From Limosilactobacillus alvi (GTDB lineage Bacteria; Bacillota; Bacilli; Lactobacillales; Lactobacillaceae), in contig NZ_JACJJQ010000016.1 of assembly GCF_016900115.1 (NCBI RefSeq), forward strand, positions 1 to 37,431: DNA of 37,431 nucleotides, written 5' to 3'. Shown in pieces: positions 15,619 through 22,489 of this stretch. Made by a program: the position numbers and the translations under genes. Position 1 is the first letter of the stretch. The number at the start of each line of letters is the position of its first letter. The notes beneath the pieces were generated by a model that worked only from the letters and a program-made list of their open reading frames with translations, searched no databases and had not been told where the DNA came from.

Positions 15619-17247
15619 ATGAAAAAACAAAATCAAGATGAAAATGCAATTGGCAAAGTTGAAATCGTCTTTGCGGATCACGATCATAATAACCAAGTTT
15701 TAGCGATTACACGCTTGGAAGGCGAATATGGAACAACGATTAACTATCGGGTTAGTTGGGCCTTGCAGGATTTTATTCGACAAGGTTACCAACTTTATAA
15801 GGATGAGTACTCTACAGAAACGGGTCGGAAATTCTCGGCAGATAATTATGGTCAAAGGTATTTCGTCCTGCTAAATCATCAGCAACGTAAAATTGAGTTT
15901 AATCAATTACAAGACCCAGACCAGCCCAATGGACCCCTTCAGGGAGCAATTTATCGTGATAAACAAGGTAATCGCTATCAGCTTACTAAAGATGCAACCC
16001 TTGCGATCGTGGCTCATTTTCAGAATCATGAGCGCGAAGATTTGACGTGGATAATCACGGCCCCGCAGGTTTTTCAACGGCCAATCGTGATTGATCAAGT
16101 TACCCATGAAACTTTAAAAGTGGGAGATTGGCAAGGAAGTTATCGCTTTGCTTCCCAATTAGTGAAGGTAATTCCAGGTTTTCATGCTAATCAAAAGCAG
16201 ACACCGGAAGTTAACGTAACTGCAGATCAACCAGATATTGCAACAGTGGTGACGTACATCGCAAATGGAAAGGTGGTACCGACTGACGTTGGGGGACACC
16301 CTTTAGCTCCGGGGGAACCTTTTACGACCGATAAAACCGATGCGACTCGAACCATTGTACAAAAGTTACCCCTGGTTCCTGGTTATCATCCAACCATTCA
16401 AGCGCCAATCGTACCAGCTAAGCCTAGTGAAGACATGCCCGTTATTTATGCCCCGGGCCTGCCAACTCAGCCAATGGGAACGATCCACGTGCTTTATATG
16501 GATCAAGACCAAAATAATGCTGAATTGGCCTCCGTTAGTCAGAGTATTTCTGGTGAGTATGGACAAACAATTAATTACAGTTCTAAGCAAGTTTTGCAAG
16601 ACTTATCAAAACGGGGCTTTGATCTAGTTTGGGATGGTTTTACCAGTCAAGCAGGGACCACCTTTAGTCAGGAAAATGATGGTCAAACATACGTCGTGAC
16701 GGTTAAGCATGCGCTAAAAACTACTTTTGATGCTGATAAAGTTCCGGGAAAACCTGAGCTTTTAAGGGGAGCTTCGCAAACGATTGTCTATCAATTTACG
16801 GATGGAAAACGGCCGACAACCCGGAATGTTACTAACCAACAGGTTACCTTTAAACGTCCAGCTTATTTAGATCAAATTACTCACAAACTAGTTAAAATTG
16901 GAAAATGGACGGGGGAGGTTAAATTTGATGTGATTAAGACCCCGGTGGTTCCGGGCTACCATGCCAACCTTCGTCAAGCCGGGGGACAAACCTTGACAGC
17001 TGATCAACCAACCCTAACGACAACCGTTACCTACACGCCTAATGGCCGCCTGATTCCAGTGGACCAGGATGATCAGCCGTTACCAGAAAGTCAGCCTTTC
17101 CCCTATCCAACCGATCCTGAGGATCCAACGCAAGTGATTAAAAACTTGGCGGTTCCAGCAATTGAAGGTTATTTACCTATTGAAACGACGGTTAAAATTA
17201 ATAATCCAACTAACGATACTAAAGTTCACTATGTGCCGGTAAAGTAA
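15619..17247 (+). CDS. Mub/MucBP-repeat protein without signal peptide or cell-wall anchor
   Basis: The 542-residue protein holds two tandem Mub-type units: about 12-286 (GKVEIVFADHDHNN...) and 287-542 (GTIHVLYMDQDQNN...). Both contain the EYGxTINY segment, a YFVLL/YVVTV beta-rich section, the xPGFHAN/xPGYHAN motif before TADQP, and a YxxNGxxxPxD closing motif, as in lactobacillar mucus-binding proteins. The start chosen is ATG 15619, with AAAGAGGGG ahead of it; an in-frame ATG at 15589 coincides with the predicted transcript start. The N-terminus MKKQNQDENAIG is hydrophilic, and the C-terminus HYVPVK has no LPxTG, hydrophobic segment or charged tail. So nothing explains export or anchoring. 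It lies 12 bp before the next gene, apparently one operon. Either a truncated adhesin, a non-classically displayed protein, or a cytosolic protein; the sequence does not decide. Confidence 0.8.
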   Translation: MKKQNQDENAIGKVEIVFADHDHNNQVLAITRLEGEYGTTINYRVSWALQDFIRQGYQLYKDEYSTETGRKFSADNYGQRYFVLLNHQQRKIEFNQLQDPDQPNGPLQGAIYRDKQGNRYQLTKDATLAIVAHFQNHEREDLTWIITAPQVFQRPIVIDQVTHETLKVGDWQGSYRFASQLVKVIPGFHANQKQTPEVNVTADQPDIATVVTYIANGKVVPTDVGGHPLAPGEPFTTDKTDATRTIVQKLPLVPGYHPTIQAPIVPAKPSEDMPVIYAPGLPTQPMGTIHVLYMDQDQNNAELASVSQSISGEYGQTINYSSKQVLQDLSKRGFDLVWDGFTSQAGTTFSQENDGQTYVVTVKHALKTTFDADKVPGKPELLRGASQTIVYQFTDGKRPTTRNVTNQQVTFKRPAYLDQITHKLVKIGKWTGEVKFDVIKTPVVPGYHANLRQAGGQTLTADQPTLTTTVTYTPNGRLIPVDQDDQPLPESQPFPYPTDPEDPTQVIKNLAVPAIEGYLPIETTVKINNPTNDTKVHYVPVK

Positions 17248-17259
17248 GGAGAAATTAAG

Positions 17260-18585
17260 ATGCCACGTTATGACGAAATTTTGATTGGTTCGGGGCCGGC
17301 TGCTTACAAACTATCTAATTTGCTAGCTAAGACTGACCACCGGGTGTTGGTAATTGAAGGAAATCAATTTGGGGGAACTTGTCCGAATTATGGTTGTGAA
17401 CCGAAAATTTTCTTAGCGGGAGCCGCTCGAGCGGTTATCCAATCACAACAATTAGTAGGTCGGGGGATTAGCCACCCTGCAGTTCTTGACTGGCATCAGT
17501 TAATGCAAACCAAGCTTCATCGGTTTAATTCCTGGCCAGCTGAAACCAAGGCAAACATTGAACGAACCCATGACACAATAAGTGGGTATGCAAGTTTGGT
17601 GGACAAACACATAGTAAGGGTAAACGGCGTTAACTATGAGGGCGAGCGCATTATTATTGCGACTGGGCAAAGTCCCGTTGTCTTGCCAATTATTGGTAAC
17701 GAATTCTTGCACACTAGTACTGAGGTCCTCTCGTTAAAGGACTTACCATCCCGAATTACCATTATTGGTGGGGGAATTGTTGCCATGGAATTAGCCACCT
17801 TAGTTGCCGCTGCTGGGGCTAAAGTTACGATGTTGATTCATTCTAATCGGATACTAAGAGCTTTCCCTAGTCAAGATGTTCAGAAAGTAGTTGCCGCAAT
17901 GGAAGCACGGGGGATTCGTTTTGAATATAACGTGACGCCGGAAGCAATCGAAACGGCTGACGGGGGTTTTGTTGTCCAAACTGATCATGGTTCTTTCCCT
18001 ACTGATTATGTAATTGGAGCAACTGGCCGACGACCTAATCTTGATCGCCTACACTTGGAACGGGTTGGAATTAAAATTGATCACCAAGGGATTATCGTTG
18101 ACGAGCATCTAATGACTAATATCCCTGGAATCTATGCAGTAGGGGATGTTGTATCAAGGCCGGAGCCCAAATTAACGCCGGTTGCGGAATTTGAAGGGCA
18201 ATATCTCTTTGACTACTTGATGGGACAAGAAAAAGCACCAATTAAATACCCGGTAATTGGGCAAGCAACCTTTAGCTTTCCAGAGGTTGCTTTAGCTGGC
18301 GTTAATCCAGACCAGGTAATTGAAGATTCCGCCTATCAAATTCACCACCAATCCTTGAAATACGGAAGCTTGAAGGCAGGAGAAAATGATCAAACCAGTG
18401 AATTAACTCTTGTTTATCACGACGATCACTTAGTTGGCGTCAGTGCAGTTGGTGATCATGCTGCTGACGAAGTAAACTACTTAATCCCAATGATTGGCCT
18501 TAAGATAAGTCGCAAGCAGTATCAACAAGTTGCGATTGGGATTTACCCAGCGTTAGGTGATAACGTTGGTAATTGGTTGAAATAA
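17260..18585 (+). CDS. FAD/NAD(P)-dependent pyridine nucleotide-disulfide oxidoreductase (glutathione reductase-like)
   Basis: Two-dinucleotide-fold flavoenzyme of 441 residues. It has the N-terminal FAD loop LIGSGPAAYKLSN, the redox-active pair C41-PNYG-C46 (GGTCPNYGCEPK), a second nucleotide loop IIGGGIVAMELATLVAAAGA, and the FAD-binding GIYAVGDV. The C-terminal dimerisation domain reads AIGIYPALGDNVGN where true glutathione reductases and lipoamide dehydrogenases carry HPT(x)xE, so the active-site His-Glu dyad is absent. Substrate is therefore uncertain: an unusual thiol/disulfide or quinone reductase is likelier than standard glutathione reductase. AAGGAG precedes the ATG, 12 bp after the Mub-like gene. 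Repeat copy D begins at the base after its stop codon. Confidence 0.85.
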   Translation: MPRYDEILIGSGPAAYKLSNLLAKTDHRVLVIEGNQFGGTCPNYGCEPKIFLAGAARAVIQSQQLVGRGISHPAVLDWHQLMQTKLHRFNSWPAETKANIERTHDTISGYASLVDKHIVRVNGVNYEGERIIIATGQSPVVLPIIGNEFLHTSTEVLSLKDLPSRITIIGGGIVAMELATLVAAAGAKVTMLIHSNRILRAFPSQDVQKVVAAMEARGIRFEYNVTPEAIETADGGFVVQTDHGSFPTDYVIGATGRRPNLDRLHLERVGIKIDHQGIIVDEHLMTNIPGIYAVGDVVSRPEPKLTPVAEFEGQYLFDYLMGQEKAPIKYPVIGQATFSFPEVALAGVNPDQVIEDSAYQIHHQSLKYGSLKAGENDQTSELTLVYHDDHLVGVSAVGDHAADEVNYLIPMIGLKISRKQYQQVAIGIYPALGDNVGNWLK

Positions 18586-18868
18586 GAGGTTGGGAAAAAA
18601 GCTCCTTGACGGCCTGGTTGGGATAAGAAGGACGAAGGTTGATTCGTTAGAATCGACCTTTCGTTCGCACTTATCCGCTAAGGCCGTGATTTGGAGCGAA
18701 CCAGCCAACTGGTTTGGCGTTTCTGAGCCCATGCAGGGCTGAATCGGTTGGTGCGACCGCCAGGGAAGCAACTGCCATTCAGCTACTGCTTTGACCTTAG
18801 TTACTGAGTAACCTTCGGAGATGAAAAAGGGGCTGGGAAGAAACATGAGTTTCTTCCCAGCCCCTCTT
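18586..18868 (+). repeat. Dispersed structured 3' element, copy D (complete)
   Basis: The complete copy, starting right after the reductase stop. Stems seen: outer ACGGCCT/AGGCCGT (18609-18615, 18681-18687); GGATAAG/CTTATCC (18621-18627, 18670-18676); AAGGTTGATTC/GAATCGACCTT (18635-18645, 18650-18660, loop GTTA); CGAACCAG/CTGGTTTG (18697-18704, 18709-18716, loop CCAA); GCTGAAT/ATTCAGC (18738-18744, 18777-18783) around CGGT/ACCG; GTTAC/GTAAC (18800-18804, 18808-18812); and the terminator. The 5' end GAGGTTGGGAAAAAA is complementary to much of the terminator's 3' arm. It ends against the convergent clpP stop. Confidence 0.9.
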
Positions 18869-18869
18869 T
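18829..18869. terminator. Bidirectional terminator between the reductase and clpP (repeat copy D)
   Basis: A 16-bp perfect stem (18829-18844 with 18849-18864, loop ATGA). T-rich tails follow on both strands: CTCTTTA on plus and CTTTTTC on minus, so it can serve both convergent genes. GGGG/CCCC here replaces GAGG/CCTC of copies B and C, a compensated change. Confidence 0.88.
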
Positions 18870-18872
18870 ACT

Positions 18873-19463
18873 CTACTTGAGTTGACTGTTGTCCATGATA
18901 CCGTCAAGCAAACCGTAATCAACGGCTTCTTGAGCGGTCATGTAATTGTCACGTTCAGTATCTTGTTGAACCTTTTCGAAACTTTGACCAGAATTCTTAG
19001 CCAAGATTTCGTTAATCATCTTCCGGGTCTTCAAGATTTCTTCAGCGGCAATTTGGATTTCAGTTTGTTGTCCTTGAGCACCACCAGAAGGTTGGTGAAT
19101 CATCACTGTTGAGTGTGGTAAACCAAACCGCTTACCCTTCGCTCCGGATGATACGAGGACACTAGCCATTGAGGCAGCCATCCCGATTACGATCGTTTGA
19201 ACATCAGACTTGATGAAGTTCATCGTGTCGTAAATTGCCATCCCAGAGGTAACTACACCACCAGGAGAATTAATGTACATGTAAATATCTTTGGTTGAGT
19301 CTTGCGCGTCTAAGAATAGTAATTGCGCAACAATTGAGTTTGCCATGTTGTCTTCAATTGGACCAGAGACCATAATGATCCGATCCTTAAGAAGCCGTGA
19401 GTAAATGTCATAAGCACGTTCCCCACGTGAGGATTGTTCAATGACAGTCGGTACTAAGTTCAT
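18873..19463 (-). CDS. clpP: ATP-dependent Clp protease proteolytic subunit
   Basis: ClpP forms the tetradecameric serine-protease chamber fed by ClpC, ClpE or ClpX. In 196 residues the catalytic triad is S98 (GMAASMAS), H123 (MIHQP) and D172 (RDNYM), with the usual [10 protein letters not shown] start and the INSPGG oxyanion segment. The real start ATG (19463) has AAGGAGG at the right distance. A second ATG five bases upstream gives only ATG-GTA-TGA, overlapping the true start. A CtsR operator overlaps its promoter. Confidence 0.98.
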   Translation of the reverse strand: MNLVPTVIEQSSRGERAYDIYSRLLKDRIIMVSGPIEDNMANSIVAQLLFLDAQDSTKDIYMYINSPGGVVTSGMAIYDTMNFIKSDVQTIVIGMAASMASVLVSSGAKGKRFGLPHSTVMIHQPSGGAQGQQTEIQIAAEEILKTRKMINEILAKNSGQSFEKVQQDTERDNYMTAQEAVDYGLLDGIMDNSQLK

Positions 19464-19487
19464 ACCATGTGCCTCCTTAATTAGCAG

Positions 19488-19508
19488 TAGTTAGCAAGCT
19501 TTGCTAAC
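19488..19508 (-). other. Hairpin in the clpP 5'UTR
   Basis: GTTAGCAA and TTGCTAAC form an 8-bp perfect stem with a 3-nt loop, between the promoter and the ribosome binding site, without a T-run. It could stabilise the mRNA. Confidence 0.45.
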
Positions 19509-19518
19509 TGATATGAAC

Positions 19519-19548
19519 AGTTTACTCTATAGGTCAAAAAAGGTCAAA
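19519..19548 (-). promoter_or_regulatory. clpP promoter overlapped by a CtsR operator
   Basis: On the plus strand GGTCAAA-AAA-GGTCAAA (19532-19548) is a perfect CtsR heptad repeat. On the minus strand its outer half supplies TTGACC (19547-19542) as -35, with a 17-nt spacer to TAAACT (19524-19519). CtsR bound here would block RNA polymerase until heat or protein stress. Confidence 0.92.
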
Positions 19549-19621
19549 TGATTTATTCACTTTTTCTTTTTAGCGTAAAATCAAATTTTGATAAACTTTC
19601 AAAATTTGCTATTTCAACCGG

Positions 19622-19650
19622 TTGACATAAAGCGGAAAGTGGGATATATT
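19622..19650 (+). promoter_or_regulatory. pgi promoter
   Basis: Consensus TTGACA (19622-19627), 17-nt spacer, TATATT (19645-19650). The transcript would start near 19657, giving a leader of about 160 nt. Confidence 0.8.
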
Positions 19651-19664
19651 ATAGTCGTTGATGA

Positions 19665-19679
19665 AGGAAACCGCTTACA
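19665..19679 (+). promoter_or_regulatory. cre-like CcpA site downstream of the pgi promoter
   Basis: AGGAAACCGCTTACA fits the cre consensus WTGNAANCGNWNNCW except at the second position. It lies about +9 to +23 from the predicted start, a position at which CcpA would act as a roadblock or repressor. Confidence 0.6.
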
Positions 19680-19791
19680 ATCATTTTCAAAGAAGTGGTT
19701 TGCCGAGACTATTCGGTAGGATGCTTAGATTTGGCTGTTGAAAACGAGTTCACAAACGCCTATCATCTTTACTAGATAGTTAAAAATGATT
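19668..19791 (+). other. Folded leader of pgi
   Basis: The leader can form AAACCGCTT/AAGTGGTTT (19668-19676, 19693-19701), CCGA/TCGG (19703-19706, 19713-19716) and CTATC/GATAG (19760-19764, 19775-19779). A long-range 9-bp pairing AATCATTTT/AAAATGATT (19679-19687, 19783-19791) competes with or encloses these. No terminator precedes the gene. Function unknown. Confidence 0.4.
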
Positions 19792-19815
19792 TTGTAGAAG
19801 AAAGAGGTTTTATTA

Positions 19816-21174
19816 ATGGCTCACGTATCATTTGACAGTTCTGCGTTAAAGAAATTCGTCCAACCCAACGAATTAGGTGAAATGCAAGCCATGGTAAACG
19901 CTGCTGACGAGCAACTTCGTCAAGGCACGGGTGCCGGTGCTGACTTCCGTGACTGGTTGCACTTACCAACGGATTATGATAAGGAAGAATTTGACCGGAT
20001 CAAGGCCGCTGCCAAGAAGATCCAATCTGATTCTGATGTTTTAGTTGTTATCGGGATCGGGGGCTCATACTTAGGAGCTCGGATGGCCATTGACTTCTTA
20101 CACAAGAGCTTCTACCAAGCGGAAACAGCAGAAGATCGGAAGGCCCCATTGGTTCTATTTGCTGGGAACTCCCTTTCCAGTTCTTACGTTTACGATTTGA
20201 TCAAGTTGATTGGCGACCGGGACTTCTCAGTTAACGTTATTTCTAAGTCCGGGACGACAACGGAACCTTCAATTGCTTTCCGGATCTTTAAGGAATTATT
20301 GATCAAGAAGTATGGTGAAGCCGAAGCTAACAAGCGGATTTACGCTACAACTGACCGGAAGCGGGGCGCCTTGAAGACGGAAGCGGACGCTGCTGGTTGG
20401 GAAACCTTTGTTATTCCGGACGGTGTTGGTGGTCGTTACTCTGTTTTAACGGCCGTTGGACTTTTGCCAATTGCGGCTTCTGGAGCAGATATTGACCAAT
20501 TGATGGCTGGGGCTAAGGCAGCTGAAGACACATACACAGATGCTGATTTAACGAAGAATGAAGCTTACCAATACGCTGCTTATCGTAACATCCTTTACCG
20601 GAAGGGTTACACCACTGAACTGTTGGAAAACTACGAACCAAACATGACAATGTTTGCGGAATGGTGGAAGCAATTAGCTGGTGAATCCGAAGGGAAGGAC
20701 CAAAAAGGGATTTATCCATCAAGCGCTAACTTTACGACGGACCTCCACTCCTTGGGTCAATACATCCAAGAAGGTCGGCGGAATTTGATGGAAACGGTTG
20801 TTAAGTTAGATACGCCAAACCATGATATGACAATTCCAACGGCTGACTCCAACCTTGATGGTCTTGAATATCTACAAGGTAAGAACATGGACTGGGTTAA
20901 CACGAAGGCTTATGAAGCTGTTGTTGCCGCTCACACGACTGGTGGTGTTCCAGTAATGACGGTTCACATTGATAAGGAAGATGCCTTTACGTTAGGTTAC
21001 TTAATTTACTGGTTTGAAGTTGCCATTGCTATTTCTGGTTACTTGAACGGGATTAACCCATTCAACCAACCAGGGGTTGAAGCTTACAAGACCAACATGT
21101 TTGGTTTGCTTGGAAAGCCTGGTTTTGAAGAAGTCGGCGATCGGCTTCGCAAGGAAATGGCTGAAAATAAATAG
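19816..21174 (+). CDS. pgi: Glucose-6-phosphate isomerase
   Basis: Pgi interconverts glucose-6-phosphate and fructose-6-phosphate. The 452 residues include [28 protein letters not shown] (phosphate site), the PGI signature region [16 protein letters not shown], and [12 protein letters not shown] near the C-terminus with the catalytic lysine. Length is typical of Firmicutes. AGAGG precedes ATG. In a heterofermentative organism it links fructose and glucose use with the phosphoketolase route and amino-sugar synthesis (glmS lies in this window); the fructokinase gene follows directly. Confidence 0.98.
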   Translation: MAHVSFDSSALKKFVQPNELGEMQAMVNAADEQLRQGTGAGADFRDWLHLPTDYDKEEFDRIKAAAKKIQSDSDVLVVIGIGGSYLGARMAIDFLHKSFYQAETAEDRKAPLVLFAGNSLSSSYVYDLIKLIGDRDFSVNVISKSGTTTEPSIAFRIFKELLIKKYGEAEANKRIYATTDRKRGALKTEADAAGWETFVIPDGVGGRYSVLTAVGLLPIAASGADIDQLMAGAKAAEDTYTDADLTKNEAYQYAAYRNILYRKGYTTELLENYEPNMTMFAEWWKQLAGESEGKDQKGIYPSSANFTTDLHSLGQYIQEGRRNLMETVVKLDTPNHDMTIPTADSNLDGLEYLQGKNMDWVNTKAYEAVVAAHTTGGVPVMTVHIDKEDAFTLGYLIYWFEVAIAISGYLNGINPFNQPGVEAYKTNMFGLLGKPGFEEVGDRLRKEMAENK

Positions 21175-21189
21175 TTGAGTTTGAGGATT

Positions 21190-21215
21190 AACCGCCTGGT
21201 TGCGGCCGGGCGGTT
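21190..21215 (+). terminator. Weak terminator-like hairpin after pgi
   Basis: AACCGCC (21190-21196) and GGCGGTT (21209-21215) form a 7-bp stem followed only by AAATTTC. Partial readthrough into the ROK kinase gene is likely. Confidence 0.5.
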
Positions 21216-21230
21216 AAATTTCAAGGACTA

Positions 21231-21245
21231 TGTTAAGCGGTTACA
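21231..21245 (+). promoter_or_regulatory. Possible cre site before the fructokinase gene
   Basis: TGTTAAGCGGTTACA is near-palindromic and close to cre variants, with two departures from the 15-bp consensus. It lies 27 bp before the ROK gene. Confidence 0.45.
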
Positions 21246-21271
21246 ATATGCATTAAAAAGGAGCGATAGAC

Positions 21272-22147
21272 ATGTTATTAGGTAGTGTTGAAGCAGGTGG
21301 AACGAAGTTTGTATGTGCGGTAGGTAACGAAGATTATCGGATTATGGACAGTGTTCATTTTCCGACTACGACGCCAGAAGAAACCTTGCAAAGGACAATT
21401 GATTACTTTAAGAAGTTCCCAGATTTAAAGGCAATTTCGGTGGCTTCCTTTGGACCAATTGAAATCCGTCATAATTCACCAAAGTATGGCTACATTACGA
21501 ACACACCGAAGCCGGGTTGGTCAAACGTTGACTTTGTTGGAACGTTAAAGAAGGAATTTAACTTACCAATTTACTGGACCACTGATGTTAATGGTTCTGC
21601 GTTTGGGGAATATGTTTTATCAACCCTCTTTAACCAAAAGTTGCAGTCCCTGGTTTACTACACGATCGGAACTGGGGTTGGTGCTGGTGCGGTCATTGAT
21701 GGTAAGTTTGTGGGTGATATGGGCCACACTGAAATGGGGCACATTCGGCTTAAGCGCCACCCAGATGACCTTGACTTCAAAGGAATTTGCCCATTCCACG
21801 GTGACTGCCTTGAAGGATTAGTTTCAGGCCCAACCTTTGAAGCGCGGACTGGTAAGAAGGGGCAAGATGTGCCTTTGACGGATCATGTTTGGGATATTAT
21901 GGCTTACTATGTTGCCCAAGCTGCGCTCGACACAACCTTGATGTTCCGGCCAGCCAAGATTATTTTTGGTGGTGGGGTTGTTAGTGAAGAATTCTTGAAG
22001 AAGGTTCGGGCCCAATTTAAGGAACTCTTGAATGGCTACGTTGAAGTTGGCGACCTTGACAAGTACATTGTAATGCCATTGGCTAAGAATAATGGTTCTG
22101 CTACGGTTGGTAACTTTGCTTTAGCTTTGAGAGCATATGAAAATTAA
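21272..22147 (+). CDS. ROK-family fructokinase (ScrK/GmuE-like)
   Basis: ROK sugar kinase of 291 residues. It has the phosphate-binding SVEAGGTKFVCAVG at the N-terminus, catalytic Asp105 in TTDVNGSAFGEY, the second nucleotide loop YTIGTGVGAGAVIDG, and the ROK zinc site H157...C173-H176-C179 (GHIRL, CPFHGDC). ASFGPIE is typical of the fructokinase/mannokinase branch. It would feed fructose-6-phosphate to Pgi, whose gene lies just upstream. GGAG precedes ATG. A neighbouring LacI-family regulator and a cre-like site suggest sugar control. Specificity is inferred. Confidence 0.9.
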   Translation: MLLGSVEAGGTKFVCAVGNEDYRIMDSVHFPTTTPEETLQRTIDYFKKFPDLKAISVASFGPIEIRHNSPKYGYITNTPKPGWSNVDFVGTLKKEFNLPIYWTTDVNGSAFGEYVLSTLFNQKLQSLVYYTIGTGVGAGAVIDGKFVGDMGHTEMGHIRLKRHPDDLDFKGICPFHGDCLEGLVSGPTFEARTGKKGQDVPLTDHVWDIMAYYVAQAALDTTLMFRPAKIIFGGGVVSEEFLKKVRAQFKELLNGYVEVGDLDKYIVMPLAKNNGSATVGNFALALRAYEN

Positions 22148-22148
22148 G

Positions 22149-22345
22149 GTACTTTTCGAGGGAATCTGCGATAAATGAGCGAAAAGTACTGTCAAAGAGG
22201 GCTTTAGCTGGCTTAAAAGTTCTCCGCTTAGCTAGAGTGCAGATTCCTAGAAGTGGAACTTGATTATATTGGATATTGCTTAGGATTGTGGGACTAGCAA
22301 GCGAGGGTCAATGTTTATCCATATCCTACGCAATCAATCAAATTT
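22149..22345 (+). other. Highly structured non-coding region after the fructokinase gene
   Basis: No gene is visible in the 342 bp between the kinase and the LacI-type gene. GTACTTTTCG/CGAAAAGTAC (22149-22158, 22180-22189) is a perfect 10-bp stem. Its loop contains GGAATCTGC (22161-22169), which is perfectly complementary to GCAGATTCC (22239-22247), an H-type pseudoknot topology. ATTGCTTAGGAT/ATCCTACGCAAT (22275-22286, 22323-22334) forms 11 of 12 pairs. A terminator ends the region. It may be a structured 3'UTR or a separate small RNA; I recognise no known family. Confidence 0.55.
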
Positions 22346-22400
22346 AAAAGCCATCTTGATGATTAGCAATGTGGGCTGCTTCTCATGCAAGATGGCTTTT
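22346..22400 (+). terminator. Long-loop terminator upstream of the LacI-type gene
   Basis: AAAAGCCATCTTG (22346-22358) and CAAGATGGCTTTT (22388-22400) are a perfect 13-bp stem; the loop contains a smaller AGCA/TGCT hairpin. The T-run lies in the end of the stem, and on the minus strand a run of T also follows, so it may work in both directions. Confidence 0.75.
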
Positions 22401-22448
22401 CTAGTTGTCACACGAGCTAAAATGTTTCATCTCGCCCCTTATTGAGCA

Positions 22449-22457
22449 TGGTATAAT
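22449..22457 (+). promoter_or_regulatory. Extended -10 promoter of the LacI-type regulator
   Basis: TGGTATAAT: TGn plus a consensus TATAAT, about 33 nt before the start codon, with no clear -35. Confidence 0.65.
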
Positions 22458-22489
22458 GGAATTAATTATTTTAGTAAGGGAAGAAGCCC

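Noticed and set aside
18553-18846. 97-codon reading frame antisense to repeat copy D
   Set aside because: The same frame in copies A and B carries a TAA where D has TGG (CCC TAA CGG versus CCC TGG CGG), it has no ribosome binding site, and the base pattern is explained by RNA pairing. It is not a conserved gene.
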